A stretch of DNA of 64,000 nucleotides from Petaurus breviceps papuanus (GCA_028583685.1 JAMXIF010000058.1:10272401-10336400), one strand, 5' to 3'. Shown: positions 21,857 to 34,379, counted from the stretch's first letter. The notes: generated by a model from the sequence alone, not told the origin. Program-made: numbers and translations.

Positions 21857-22100
21857 TAGTGGGCGGCTAGGTCATACAGGAGATAAAGATCAGACCTGGA
21901 GGCAGGAAGGCTCATCTCTGTGAGTTCAAATCTGGCCTCACTTACTAGCTGTGTGACCCTGGGCAAGTTACTTAACACTGTTTGCCTCAGTTTCCTCATC
22001 TATAAAATGAGCTGGAAAAGGAAATGGTAAACTACTCCAGTATCTTTGCCAAGAAAACTCCAAATGGGGTCATGAAGAGCCAGCTACAATTGAAAAATTC
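21857..22100 (+). repeat. Mar-type SINE with RTE-like tail
   Basis: Head 'GGGCGGCTAGGTCATACAGG', core 'CAAATCTGGCCTCACTTACT', tail 'CTCCAAATGGGGTCATGAAG'. Confidence 0.8.
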
Positions 22101-22540
22101 CTGAACACACATACTTCACATAGGGAATAAAATTCATATAGTTAAAATTTATAGAACACCTTGTTACCAAGAAGTGATACTGAGTAACGTTTAAACTTCC
22201 ATACTTGAATATGTGATATTCCTTCCAACCTTGTAGATTCCAACCAGGGGCATACTGGTAAATGTTTAACAAACAGCTTTCTTGGGGGGAGGAGGGAAGT
22301 ATTCATGACACACTTTTAAGTATAATCTGCTGTATTAAGATTTTCTCCATAACTTTCTTAAGTCTAAGCATTTAACAAAACAAAAAATCAAGGCTGATTT
22401 GTAGCATTTGCCAATTTCTGAGATGTAAATGCTCACTCTGAAAATTTAATAATCATTTCTTACATGCTGGTACAAGCTGGTTCCAGCACACCCTTGACTT
22501 CAACTTATCTGTTTCTTCTATTTTTATTTAACTTTTGTTC
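22101..22540. other. No recognised feature
   Basis: AT-rich DNA without a repeat I can name. Confidence 0.35.
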
Positions 22541-22544
22541 ATGT

Positions 22545-22725
22545 CCTCCCATAAATCTCTCACAAGAGGCCCAACAAATGTGCTGGAAGCTTTCTTTTGC
22601 ATGTTATTTCCCCCACTTAAATATGATCTCCTTTAAATCAAGAGCCTTTTTGTACCCCTAGTGCCTTAGCACCATGCTTCACTCACACTAAGTGCTGAAA
22701 TATTTGTTGTTGACTGACTGGCTCT
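22545..22725 (+). repeat. L2 3' end fragment
   Basis: 'CAAGAGCCTTTTTGTACCCC' then 'CTAGTGCCTTAGCACCATGC' and 'CTAAGTGCTGAAATATTTG' follow the L2 tail order. Confidence 0.55.
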
Positions 22726-22824
22726 AGATCTCTTGGCATTGCATGGACACTAGCTGAACCCCCTCCCTCTCACTACATGACTAACCCACCTCTTTTTCCC
22801 AATCATACATCCCTCTTATAATAC

Positions 22825-22970
22825 TTTTTTTTTTTTGCTTTTTGGAGGGCAATTGGGGTTAAGTGACTTGCCCAAGGTCACACGACAAGTAAGTGTTAAG
22901 TGTCTGAGGCTGAATTTGAACTCAGATCCTTCTGCTCTTTTCACTGTGCCACCTAGCTGCCCCCCCCTTT
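22825..22970 (-). repeat. WSINE/WALLSI-type SINE
   Basis: T-run tail at about 22826-22837, then 'GGAGGGCAATTGGGGTTAAG' and the head 'GTGCCACCTAGCTGCCCCCC' in antisense. Confidence 0.9.
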
Positions 22971-23600
22971 TTTAATGATACTCTTTGTGCCTCTTCTCTT
23001 GTGTAGTTCTCCACTGGTAATATGTCTTGGTGTACTGAGGCTCACCATGTACCTCTCCATTGCCCCTTGGATGAGCCACAACTTTAATTCTTTAGAGCAA
23101 GTGGTATTACATGACTTGGAGATGCCCAGCACCACCCGATAAATATTGAAAAAGAAGAGGCTTTGTTTCAGGAAGAAGCTTGCTGTCATTAAAAGCTCCA
23201 TACAATTTCCCAAAGGCAATTCAGTTCACTTTCCTCCTATTCAGTTCAGGACCAAGTTCATGGTATCTGACAAGATATATACACTGATGAACCAGTAACA
23301 GGAGCTGTCTATCTAACTGTATATTGAGGTAATAAGCATTCTTTTTTTTTTCTTTGAACGTAGTTAAGCTTTCCCTTTTGAACCATTATGAATCTCATTT
23401 TCGAGATTCTCTTGGGTTCCAGGGCTGAAAGCAATCAGCAATAATGTTACCTGGAAACCTTGCTATCTATAGGAAATCCCTTAATGCTCCCATCTGAGTT
23501 CTGCCCTAAACAACCTCTCCCTGTTTTAGGCTTGCTCAAAGTTATTCATCAGAAGGTCACTGAACAAAATTATCTTGATTATATGATTTTAATATATATA
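22971..23600. other. No recognised feature
   Basis: Unique-looking DNA. A minus-strand frame of 88 codons (22953-23219) overlaps the SINE head and looks like chance. Confidence 0.35.
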
Positions 23601-23604
23601 AGAT

Positions 23605-26600
23605 ATGGTATGATAGATATCTGAAGAAAACTGAATGGGGATAAAAAGGAATATACTTTCTTCTCAGCGGTTCATGGCACATTCTCAAAAATTGACCATG
23701 TTCTAGGGCATAAAAACCTCACAATTCTATGCAGTAAGGCAGAAATATTAAATTCATCCTTCTCTGATCATGATACAATAAAAATTATATGCAATAAAGG
23801 GCCATGGAAAGACAGAACAAAAACTAATTGGAAATTAAACAATTTAATCCTAAAGAATGAGTGGGTCTGGGGTGGCCAGGTAGCACAGCAAGTAAGACCA
23901 CCAGCTCCAGTGTTGAGAAGACCTGGAGATCAAATCCCGGGCTGAGACACTTAGCACCCACCCAGAAACACCTGGCCGTGTAACCTTGAGCAAGTTACTT
24001 AACCCCAATTGCTTAGGGGCGGCCAGGTGGCTCAGCGAGTAAGAGCACCAGCTCCAGTGTCGTGATGACCTGGATCAAATCTGGGCTCAGATACTCAGCA
24101 CCACACTCAGAAATAACTGGCAGTGTAACTTTGAGCAAGTTACTTAACCCCAATTGCTTTAAAAAAAAAAAAAGAATGAGTGGCTCAAACAAGAAATTAT
24201 AGAAACAATCAGTAATTTTATTCAAGAGAATGATAATAATGAGACAACATACCAAAATGTGTAGGATGTATTAAAGGAAGTTCTTAGAAGTTTTATATTC
24301 CTGAGTGCATACAAGATTAAATTAGAGAAAAGGGAGGTCAATGAATTGGGCATGCAATTGAAAAACCTAGAAAAAGAACAAATTCAAAATCCCCAATTAA
24401 ATACTAAATTAGAAATATTGAAAACCAAAGGAGAGGTTAATAAAATTGAAATTAAGAAAACTATTGAATTAATAAATAAAACTAAGAGCTGGTTTTATGA
24501 AAAAAAAACAATAAAATTCATAGATCCCTAGTCAATATGATTTTTAAAAAAAGAAAACCAAATTATGAGTATCAAAAATGAAAAGGGTGAATCTACCTCC
24601 AATGAAGAGGAAATCAAAACAATAATTAGGAATTATTTTTCCCAATTGTATACACATAAATTTGACAATCTTAGGGAAATGGATGAATATTTACAAAAAT
24701 GCAAGTTGCCCAGATTAACTGAAGAAGAAGTAAATTACTTAAATAACCCCATCTCAGAAAAAGAAATTAAGCCATCAATCAACTCCCCAGGAAAAAATCT
24801 CCAGGGCTAGATGGATTTATTAGTGAATTCTATCAAACATTTAAAGAACAATTGATTCCAATACTCTACAAACTATTTGGGAAAATTAATGAAGAAGGAG
24901 TCCTACCAAATTCTTTTTATGACACAAATATTGTACTGATACCTAAATCAGGAAGAGATAAAACAGAGAAAGAAAATTATAGACCAATTTCCCTCATGAA
25001 TATAGATGCAAAAATTTTAAATAAAATATTAGCAAAAAAAAATACAGCAACTTATCTAAAGAATAATACACTTTTATCAGGTAGGATTTATTCCAAGAAT
25101 GCAAGGATGGTTTAACATTAGGAAAACCATCCGTATAATTGATCATATCAACAATAAAACTAGCAGAAACCACATGATTATCTCAATAGATGCAGAAAAG
25201 GCTTTTGACAAAATACAACATCCATTCCTATTAAAAACACTAGGAAGGATAGGAATAAATGGAGCCTTCCTTAAAATAATAGATAGCATCTATTTAAAGC
25301 CATCAGCAAGTATTATATGTAATGGGAAGAAGCTAGAAGCATTTCCCATAAGATCCGGGGTGAAACAAGGGTGTCCACTATCATCTCTCTTATTCAATAT
25401 GGTACTAGAATTGTTAGCAGTAGCAATTAGAGAAGAAAAAGAAATCAAAGGAATCAAATTAGGCAAAGAAGAGACCAAGCTATCACTCTTTGCAGATGAT
25501 ATGATGATATACTTAGAGAATCCTAGAGAATCAAGTAAAAAACTACTTGAGACAATAAGTAAATTTGGCAAAGTTGCAGGATGTAAAATAAACCCACATA
25601 AAATTCAACAGCAAGAGATAGAAAGAGAAATCCCATTTAAAGTTACTTTAGACATTATAAAATATTTGGGAATCTACCTGCCAAAACAAACCCAGGACCT
25701 ATATGACCATAACTACAAAACACGTTTCACACAAATAAAGTCAGATCTCACTAATTGGAAAAATATCAATTGCTCATGGCTGGGTCGAGATAATATAATA
25801 AAAATGACAATTTTACCTAAATTAAATTATATATTTAGTGCCATATAAATTAATTTACCAAAAAACTACTTTATAGAGCCAGAAAAAATAGTAACAAAAT
25901 TCATTTGGAAGAATAAACGGTCCAGAATATCGAGGGAATTAATGAAAAGAAATGCTAGGGAAGGTGGACTAGCTACACCAGATTTCAATCTGTATTATAA
26001 AGCAGCAATCATTAAAACTACTTGGTACTGGCTGAGGAATAGAGGAGTGAATCAATGGAATAGATTAGGTACACGAGATTCAGAAGTCAATGACTATAGT
26101 AATCTATTGTTTGATAAACCCCCAGACCCTGGTTTTGGGGATAAGAACTCACTATTTGACAAAAACTGCTGGGAAAACTGGAATATAGTATGGCAGAAAC
26201 TGGGCATAGACCATTATCTAACACCATATACCAAAATCAAGTCTAAATGGGTGCATGATCTAGGTATAAAGGTTGATACTGTAAGCAGTCTCAGAAAACA
26301 AGGAATAGTTTACCTGTCAGATTTGTGGAGAAAGACTTTATGACTAAACAAGAATTAGAGAACATTATAAAATGTAAAATGGATAATTTTGACTACATGA
26401 AATTGAAAAGCTTCTGTACAAACAAAGCCAATGTAACCAAGATTAAGAGGGAGGTGGGAAATTGGGAAAGAATTTTTACAACCTATGTCTCTGACAAAGG
26501 ACTCATTTCTAAAATATACAGAGAATTGAGTCAAATCTATAAGAATACAAGTCATTCCCCAATTGATGAATGGTCAAAGGATATGAACAGGCAATTTTCA

Positions 26601-27560
26601 GAGAAAGAAATCAAAGATATCTATAAGCACATGAAGAAATGCTCTAAATCACTATTGATTAGAGAAATGCAAATCAAAACAACTCTGAGGTATCACATCT
26701 CACCAGTCAGATTGGCTAAGATGACAAAGCAGGAAAATGACAAATGCTGGAGAGGATGTGGACAAATTGGAACACTAATGCACTGCTGGTGGAGTTGTGA
26801 ACTGATCCAGCCTTTCTGGAGAGCAATCTGGAATTATGCCCAAAGGAAATAATTCCATATCCTTTGACCTAACAATACCACTCCTAGGGTTATATCCCAA
26901 AGAGATCATAGAAGTGGGAGGAAGACCCATATGTACAAAAATGTTTATAGCAGCTCTTTTTGTGGTGGCAAGGAATTGGAAAGTAAGGGGGTGCCCATCA
27001 ATTGGGGAGTGGCTGAACAAGTTGTGGTATATGCATGTTATGGAATACTATTGTGCTATAATAATGAGGAGCAGATGGACTTCATGTTTACCTGGAGAGG
27101 CTTATATGAACTGATGCTGAGTGAGAAGAGTAGAACTAGGAGAAATTTGTACACAATTACAGACACAATGTATGTGTGATGGCCAACTTTGATAGACTGG
27201 ACTCTTTCAGCAATGCAGTGATATAAGTCAATCCCAAAAGACTCAGGATGGAGAGAAATATGTGCAGCCAGAGAAAGAACTAGAAAGAACTGAGTTTATA
27301 TCCAGGTGGAAGCAAAATACCTGATCTTTTTCCTTCTCTTGTTTGGTTTTATGTCCTCTTTACCATTTTTCATTCCATTTGATACAATCAGTCTTTATAA
27401 CCTGACTAATGTATAATGTGAAAGTATTTACAGATCCTATACTTGACTATATGCCACCATGGTGGGGAGGGGAAGGAGGGGGACAAAATGTGAAACTCAA
27501 GGAATTGTGGAATTGAATCTTGTAAACTAAAAGTAAACAAACAAATTAATTTTAAAAAAA
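23605..27560 (+). mobile_element. L1 ORF2 to 3' end, 5'-truncated and decayed
   Basis: Starts inside the endonuclease: HGTFSKIDHVLGHKNLTILC around 23670-23730. After a SINE insertion it continues with the linker (24184-24533) and 24565-24810. The reverse transcriptase (24815-25848) has [16 protein letters not shown] (motif A), [15 protein letters not shown], and FADD at 25489-25500. The C-terminal region runs 25942-26852 with a CWRGCGQIGTLMHCWWSCE block and 26836-27180 with INWGVAEQVVVYACYGILL. The L1 3' UTR and A-rich end finish near 27555. At least five frameshifts or stops separate these pieces, so no active protein is made. ORF1 and the first half of the endonuclease are missing, the usual 5' truncation. 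Confidence 0.93.
23865..24170 (+). repeat. Dimeric tRNA-derived SINE, copy 2 (inside the L1)
   Basis: Left monomer to about 24014, right monomer from 24015 (GGGGCGGCCAGGTGGCTCAG), joined at TTGCTTA, with A-tail. Duplication AAAGAATGAGTGG at 23852-23864 and 24171-24183 interrupts the L1 frame between 'NLILKNEW' and 'LKQEI'. Confidence 0.93.
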
Positions 27561-28080
27561 TATGACACATCATCTTGAAGCTTTCCTTGCATGTTCTGTT
27601 CCCCTTGAAGGAGAGTCATCTTGAAGGACAGTTGTTAAGGTGACATTATGCTTTGCCAAATTAAATACTTTTTTTATAGTCAACAAATGGATAAATACAG
27701 CAGGATCCCACATTTGCTGCACCATTTAGTCAATTGTGTTATTGTAAAGGTGTGACCTGATGCAAGTATCATTTGTGAAAGGCTGCCTATTTGTTTCTCA
27801 TACGTTTTTCGAGGATGCCCTTGATATACGAGTAGATTGTCTTTGTTTTGACATATGAAACAAAAACAAAAATTATTTCAAAAATAGGTTTGGACAAATA
27901 TATGACTGAAAAAGACATAAATAGCTGCTCTGAAAATCTGGAACATACCTAGCCTTATGTAAGGTTGACACTACAAAAAACAAACTTATGCTTCCATGTC
28001 ATCTTTCTGCCACTGGGGAAAGAATAGTAGTCTAAATAGTCTAAATCGTCAGTCTAGTAAATACTGTTCCTATGTCCTAC
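27561..28080. other. No recognised feature
   Basis: AT-rich spacer between the L1 and the RPL18A copy. Confidence 0.35.
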
Positions 28081-28704
28081 TTTTTTTTTTCCAATTGAGA
28101 AATTTATTTAAACCAAATAGGTGCCTCATTGTCTCTAATCTTAGAAGGTGTTAGGCTTCTTGGTAGTAAAGCGTGGTTGTGCTGGTGACGCAGAACTCTG
28201 TGGGGCAGAGGGAACTTGATTTTGGAGTCATGAAACTGCTTGACTGTGGGCTGGCGGCATTTGCTGGCAGGAATTTCTTCCACTTTCATGATCTGGATGG
28301 AGTGGGCCCGGGCACAGTGACGGGCTCCCATATCTCGGTAGCACTGAGTGACAGCACCAACAGTGGTCAGGTCCCTGTACTTCCTGTACATGTTGTGGGT
28401 CCCACTACTGGAATCATAACGCAACCAGATGCCAAAGTTCTTCACTCTAAGAGGGGACTTTTCAAAGACCTGTCCGCAGTATACAATTTCTCCAGAAGAC
28501 TTCTTCATCTTTTTCAGCTGGGAAACGAAGTACCAGAACCGGAACTTTGCTACCACACGATTAGGAGCAAAGATCCACATGCGATAAAGAGGCGGCACCA
28601 GGCTCTTGGGAGCCAGCAGGCAATGCCCAACCACCTTATACTCTCTCAGGGTGCCAAAGGCCTTCATGGTGCTGCTGCCTCATGCCCCACCAACCCCCAA
28701 AAGC
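28081..28704 (-). pseudogene. RPL18A: Processed pseudogene of ribosomal protein L18a
   Basis: RPL18A encodes eL20, a 60S subunit protein of 176 residues. Read from the ATG at 28667 on the minus strand, this copy gives [20 protein letters not shown] and then a near-continuous match ([51 protein letters not shown]). No introns are present. A one-base deletion near 28178 shifts the frame after RHQH, so the normal PRF-TTK-PNTF end is lost and replaced by an unrelated tail ending at 28104. A poly(A) tract (plus-strand T's, 28081-28090) follows an AATAAA-bearing 3' UTR. The insert is flanked by CCTATGTCCTAC (28069-28080 and 28705-28716), the mark of L1-driven retrocopying. It includes about 37 bp of 5' UTR, so it is close to full length. 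There are only scattered substitutions, so it is fairly young. Confidence 0.95.
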
Positions 28705-28854
28705 CCTATGTCCTACTTCTTAGGGTTTGTTTGTTTTTTATAGAGGATTCACCATAGTATCTAGTATGTTATCAGTAAATTAAATTACGTCAGGATTTAT
28801 CTGAAAACAACATTAGGTATGAGGATAAAACTTTTTATTAAGATAACTGGAATT

Positions 28855-28998
28855 GGGGCGGCCAGGTAGCCCAGCGAGTTAGAGCACCGGCCCCAGTGTC
28901 GGGATCCGGGTTCAGACACTTAGCAACCACCCAGAAACACCTGGCCATGTAACCTTGAGCAAGTTACTTAGCCCCAATTGCTAAAAATTTTTTTAAAA
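28855..28998 (+). repeat. Monomeric SINE (left-monomer type)
   Basis: Starts GGGGCGGCCAGGTAGCCCAG and lacks the 'ATGACCTGGGGATC' part. Flanked by AAGATAACTGGAAT (28840-28853 and about 28999-29012). Confidence 0.88.
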
Positions 28999-29279
28999 AA
29001 GATAACTGGAATCTGAGTTTATGATACTATATTGAGATTTCTCACAGTCTGAAGCATCTCTCATATCGGTCAACTGGTTGGCCAAACCTCTAATTTCAAT
29101 AGGTTAATTTCTACTATATTCTTAGTTCCTAATTTTATCAGTGAAAGGAAATTATATATCTTGTATCCAGGGTATCTTAAAATTTTGAAATAGGGAAATG
29201 TTATACATAAGGTCATGAGATTTGCTGGGTTCATTCCTTTTCAAGCCAAAACATATTGACAGGATCAAATGCTGTAAGC

Positions 29280-29480
29280 CAAAGGTGTCAAACATGCTAC
29301 CTGAAACACTCCCTAATGTGACCTAAATTAGATCAAAATGCAACTGAGAAATATTTAATGAAATAAATAAAAATACAATAAAACATAGATAATATGTGGT
29401 TTTCTAAGTCAGTATGTGGCTTGTAGAGATCCTTGTACACAATTTTGTGGCCTTATTTCTATTTGAATTTGACACCACTG
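29280..29480. mobile_element. hAT-type MITE, 201 bp
   Basis: Terminal inverted repeats (CAAAGGTGTCAAAC at 29280 and, on the other strand, CAGTGGTGTCAAAT from 29480) flanked by a perfect 8-bp duplication CTGTAAGC (29272-29279 and 29481-29488). An 8-bp duplication and CA...TG ends with this TIR style fit hAT. The AT-rich core carries no coding capacity. A relative lies at 62554. Confidence 0.85.
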
Positions 29481-29489
29481 CTGTAAGCC

Positions 29490-30855
29490 ATTCAAATAAC
29501 CTAGCAAAGCAATTTCTGTATTCTTATATACATGAACCTCCATGGATTAAACAGTAAGGAAGGAGTTAATGTAATTAGAATTTTGAAAAGGAACATCAGG
29601 GAATTACTCTTTCCACTCAGGCAGAGTAGCTTCTAGTTAGGAGAAAGCCCCACAGGATCCATGGTTTCAGTGTTCTTAGTGAGCCCAGAGTTGCTAGGCA
29701 ATATTAAATCATGCATTGACACCTGGATGCTGGAGTTAATAGCACTGCTTTCAGCAACAGAGAAGTCTAACATGGTATTCCTATCCTTGGTACCATGGGA
29801 AAAAAATTAAAAGTTCAGCCTAGTGCCATTTCTAGTGTTAAAAAGAATGCAATTCAATTTTTTTTTAATGAGTCAGCGTGTGGTATGTATCTATTCATAT
29901 TAGGGCTAGAAAAGATATTACAATGGCCACACTATCACAAGTGTCATTTCCATTAATAGCTTTCTCCAAAAGCCTACTAGAACCAGCTTTGTCAAAAGGT
30001 AGCAGAATTTATATTCTTTGAAGAACAAGAGAAAAAAAGCATTGTTATGTAACACTCAAATTTTCCATCTATGTTCAGTTCTCATATTTTGATCTTCTTA
30101 TCTAACAGTTAGAAGGTTCTTGTGAGAGTTTCTTGTAGGAATCTTACCACTTGGTTTAAATAAGAATTAATAATAGAACAAGAAGGAAAAGAGGTGGAAC
30201 CTTAGTTTTTTTATTCTTTCTTTAAAAATTAATTAAACCCAATGAATCCTTGAATAGTTGGACATAGAAGAAATTAGATCATACAAACTTTTTAAAAAAC
30301 ATAAATCTAAATTTATAGTTTAGTTAAACTCCCCTCAGGACTTCACTTAAAGAAACAGGAAGATCATAACATCTAGGAATTAATTGAGAATACACAAAAG
30401 ACATTTTTACAGTTTTTCACTGTGCAATATATTTGACAAAAAGGGAAAGTAGGAAAAAATTTGAGGAGCAGGGAGGGGGACAGAAAGGAAAGGAAAAATC
30501 TTAAACTGCTGAAAAAATTCATTTATTTGTTCAATTTCCCCCTCCATATATTACCTGATTGGGATCCTCCTCCACATATATTCCCATGTACTGGAGTTTA
30601 TTAAATTATCCAGGAGGACCTATCACTGCCCTCAAGTTAGCCTCTTACATTCAGCTGTCAGCTCTGACACTTAGATGCTTCTCGGAGGGTGATCCAATAT
30701 CAAACTGTAACAGGTGAACAGGGAATGTTACTAGACTTCTGGAGAGTACCTGTATATATACTCACAGCCATTTTCATATCCAACAACCTATGAGACCTCA
30801 GCAACTAATTAAAAGATGGGCCTTTCCCCTCCTTGCCTGTCCTCAGTTACCTGAA
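29490..30855. other. No recognised feature
   Basis: AT-rich DNA without an element I can name. Confidence 0.35.
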
Positions 30856-30917
30856 AGAATGAAAGAAACATAGGTTTTTAGAGTCAGAAAGGACCTTACG
30901 GATCATTTAGTCTAGAA

Positions 30918-31398
30918 ATTCTCAACCTTTTTTGTGCCATAGACCCTTCTGGCAACATGGTGAAGACCACAGACTTCTCAGAATCATGTTTGTAAATGCA
31001 TAAGAATTGCAAAAGAAATCAATTATATTGAAATAAAGTTATCGGGCAGCCAGGTAGCACAGCAAGTAAGACCACCGGCTCCAGTGTTGAGAAGACCTGG
31101 AGATCGAATCCCAGGCTCAGACACTTAGCACCCACCCAGAAACACCTGGGCCGTGTAATTTTGAGTAAGTTACTTAACCCCAATTGCTTAGGGGCAGCCA
31201 GGTGGCTCAGCGAGTAAGAGCACTGGCTCTAGTGTCGGGATGACCTGGATCAAATCCAGGCTCAGATACTCAGCACCACACCCAGCAATAACTGGCCGTG
31301 TAACCTTGAGCAAGTTACTTAACCCTGATTGCTTAAAAAAATAAATAAATAAAGTTATCAAAATAATTTTAAAACCCTAGGTTAAGAACTCTTGATCT
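30918..31398. mobile_element. hAT-type MITE holding a dimeric SINE
   Basis: Ends are imperfect inverted repeats (AATTCTCAACCTTTTTTGTG on the left; 'CCTAGGTTAAGAACTCTTGA' on the right). The internal wording resembles an old hAT MITE shared with placental mammals. The flanking duplication is degraded. Confidence 0.55.
31044..31346 (+). repeat. Dimeric tRNA-derived SINE, copy 3
   Basis: Left monomer from 31044 (GGGCAGCCAGGTAGCACAGC), right monomer from about 31191, joined at TTGCTTA. Duplication AAATAAAGTTATC at 31031-31043 and 31347-31359. Confidence 0.92.
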
Positions 31399-31539
31399 GG
31401 TCCAGTGCTATCATTTTACAGCTGAAGAAACTGAGGCCCAGAGAGGATGAGTGATTTACTTAGGATCACACAGCAAGAGACAGAATCCAGGTTTCTGATT
31501 GCATGTCTAGTGTTCCTTCCTGCTACACTAGAAACCAGA

Positions 31540-33160
31540 CCTTTCTGACTCTGAACTATCTTTGTCATCGTGTTAAAGATACAGTCATTGTAACTGCTAT
31601 GTAATTAGAATCCATTTTTTTCTTTTTTTGCACCATCTGACTGATGTTGGAATTTGGCCTACAATCAACCATTTCCCAGTTAATCTCACTAATTAAAAAC
31701 AAACCTTCAACTTTCAACAATCTGACCTCTGACTACTGCACTGGAACTAAGCGTATCAGTTTGTCCTCCCTGTCAATTAGGCACTTAGAGTGTACTCTTC
31801 ATCTATTCACCAACTAGTAAACTGTGTACATTTTAGAATTGGGCTTTCTGTTGATTCTCATGCATTCTGTCTCATAAACTAATGACATAAATGAGGATAA
31901 ACTAATCCTCCAGGTATTTTTTTTAAATAACTCTTTAAAAAATGAAAACCATTTTTTCTTCTATTAAACACTTAGCAGAGGAATCCTGATTAGTGGCTTA
32001 CAAGTGTTCAATTTGCATAATTTGATTCAAAATATGTATTTCTACATAAATATTTCTGTTTTCACTTATAAAATTATTGTAAATATATCAGACATAAGAA
32101 TGGTTTTATTGTGATTATGCTATGCCAATAAAATTTATTTTCATAATATAATACCCATTCAGAAATAAAGAATAAAAATATTTGGATAACATAAACAGTT
32201 CTTGGTTAAAATTAAATGCAACACTCTAACCTATATTACATAAATGTCTAACTTTTTGCAACTTTCAGCTGGGTAGTACAATATGCATCAACATTTGGAT
32301 AATCTTTGGGGTATAGAGAACTCTCCCCTGATAGACCTCAGTGATTTGATATAATAAGGCCCTGAATTTGCAATTTAATTGGAATTTCACAGTAGAGTTA
32401 GGACCATGAAAGAAGTCCAAGAAGATTTGGCTGTCCCCATTCTACCAAGTCCCAACTGGGTGCTAGTCAGTTGGGAAAAAGACTGGTCTTGTAATTTCTT
32501 TGACATAGCAAACTCCCTCCACTGATGCTATTTAAAAGAGTGACATTAATACAGTTTACAGATTTACAACTGTGGATTAGTTTGGGCATAAGGTATAGGT
32601 AGTTTGGTATGTAAAATTTCTTAATACTATTCAAACCTTACTTATTGATTAATGTGAAGAGAAAATTGCTCAGTTGTACCCAAGGTCTCTGAGGATAGCT
32701 AAATCAAACTCAGTTGAGTATTAGGTTGATATTAAAAAACTTTCAGTATGAACTAGAGAACATCAGGTTCCACATTGAAAAGCAGACCTCTCCCTGGCTT
32801 CGGTGGCATCTCCAAACAGGGTTACATGACACAAATTCACAAAAGTCTGCTCTTGAACTTGGTTAGGAGAATTAGACCCCATTTAAGCTTTGTTTCAACC
32901 CTTAACTTACTGGAATACAATTTAACAAATTCAATCTTCTACAATTACTACCTAGATCCATTGGGATGATAGAAAAATAATTACATTATAAATTGTCTAT
33001 TAAAAGACATAATATTATAGATCCACTCCTCATAAGACAAAATTATTTTAGTCAATCACCAGAGAGAATAGCATATTTAGTATTTTTAAAGAACGTGCAG
33101 AGCAGGATTAAGATGGAAAAGAAGAGCTAGCTAAATCATGAAATCTTCATTGGGGAATAT
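31540..33160. other. No recognised feature
   Basis: AT-rich DNA with no gene or named repeat seen. Confidence 0.35.
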
Positions 33161-33164
33161 TCAT

Positions 33165-33745
33165 TCATTTATTTTCTCAAGAAACATTTTTTGTAAGCAT
33201 ACTCTGTGTAGAGCATCAGGACAGGAACAAAGGAGGTATGAAATTTAGGCAATATACAATCTAGTAGAGAGGACATATATAGAGAGAGAGACAAATATAG
33301 ATAACCATAACAGATAATGTTACATGATAAATTCATTAGAGAAGTGCAAACAATATGTTATGGGAAGAACTGGGGGGAGGGAGGGATAAGTCCTTACTGA
33401 ATAAGACTACCAGAAAAGGCACCATGGAAGATGTGGCATTTGAATTGGGTTTTAAAGGATGATTAGGTGAAGGAGGAGAGAGGAAGATATTTCAGGAACT
33501 GGGAACAGTAGAAGCAAAAGTAAGGAGATAGAAAGGCAGAATGTATGCTCAAGGGGCAGATTTTACTCATTTTAGTTGTAGAGGAGTAATATGAGATAAG
33601 GCAAGAAAGTTAGTGATACCAGATTGTAAATGGCCAGACAATACCAGACAAAGGGTAAAACTTTACTCAAGAGACAGTAAGGAGTCACTGAAGATTTTTA
33701 TGCAAACGGACCAATCTATGTGTAAGAAAGGTTATTCAAGAAAAG
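33165..33745 (-). mobile_element. L2-type LINE, minus strand
   Basis: Antisense L2 ORF2 landmarks: 'GCATACTCTGTGTAGAGC', 'AGGCACCATGGAAGATGTGG', 'GGAACTGGGAACAGTAGAAG', 'AGTAAGGAGTCACTGAAGAT'. The same order is seen at 45.4-46.7 kb. Confidence 0.6.
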
Positions 33746-33964
33746 AATAAATAAACATGTATATGATAGTTTAAAAATAGGAAGACACTGGTTAACATCT
33801 TTTGACCCCTTACACTTTGAGAATTTTATGATTCAGGAATAATCTTAAGTAAAATAGAAGAGGGACTTTATACCAGTTTTTGTTTGACTATTTAATCCAA
33901 AATTTTTTATTAACCTGAGGCACCCTTATGATATATGCTTACTTTTTTTTTGCTTTTCCTCACT

Positions 33965-34378
33965 TGTTTTTCATTTTCAGTTGTATCTGACTCTTGATGA
34001 CCCCATCTGGGTTTTTTTTTTTAAGCAATTGGGGTTAAGTAACTTGCTCAAGGTTACACGGCCAGTTATTTCTGGGTGTGGTGCTGAGTGTCTGAGCCCG
34101 GGATTCGAACTCCAGGTCATCCCAACACTGGAGCCAGTGCTCTTACTCGCTGAGCCACCTGGCTGCCCCTGTCTGGGGTTTTCTTGACAGAGATATTAGA
34201 GAGGTTTGACATTTCTTTCTCCAGCTCATTTTACAGATGAGAAAACGAGGCAAACAGGGTTAAGTGACTTACCCAGGGTCACACAGCTAGTAAGTGTCTG
34301 AGGCCAGATCTGAACCCATGAAGATGAGTCTTCTTGACTCCAGGCTGAGCTATCCACTGTGCTATCTAGCTTCCCCTT
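33965..34378 (-). repeat. Mar-type SINE with RTE-like tail, interrupted
   Basis: Tail 'CAGTTGTATCTGACTCTTGA' at the left and core 'AGGTCACACAGCTAG' style sequence at 34270-34300; head ends near 34375. Broken by the SINE below. Confidence 0.75.
34011..34170 (-). repeat. Monomeric SINE (right-monomer type)
   Basis: T-rich tail, then 'AAGCAATTGGGGTTAAGTAA', and head 'GAGCCACCTGGCTGCCCCTG' in antisense. It has the 'TTATTTCTGGGTGTGG' signature of the right monomer of the dimeric SINE. Confidence 0.88.
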
Positions 34379-34379
34379 T

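Larger units (their letters stand above)
30860..31535 (-). repeat. MIR-related repeat, interrupted by a hAT MITE
   Basis: Left part 'GAGTCAGAAAGGACCTTACG...ATTTAGTC' and right part from about 31399 'GAAGAAACTGAGGCCCAGAG...CACACAGCAAGAGACAGAAT' join if the insert is removed. An uninterrupted relative is at 58540-58720. Confidence 0.65.

Noticed and set aside
25099-25848. 249-codon reverse transcriptase frame as an active or domesticated gene
   Set aside because: It is one fragment of a decayed L1 with frameshifts at both sides; no sign of a separate promoter or start.
28104-28667. RPL18A as a working gene
   Set aside because: Intronless, poly(A), target duplication and a frameshift near the C-terminus: a processed pseudogene.
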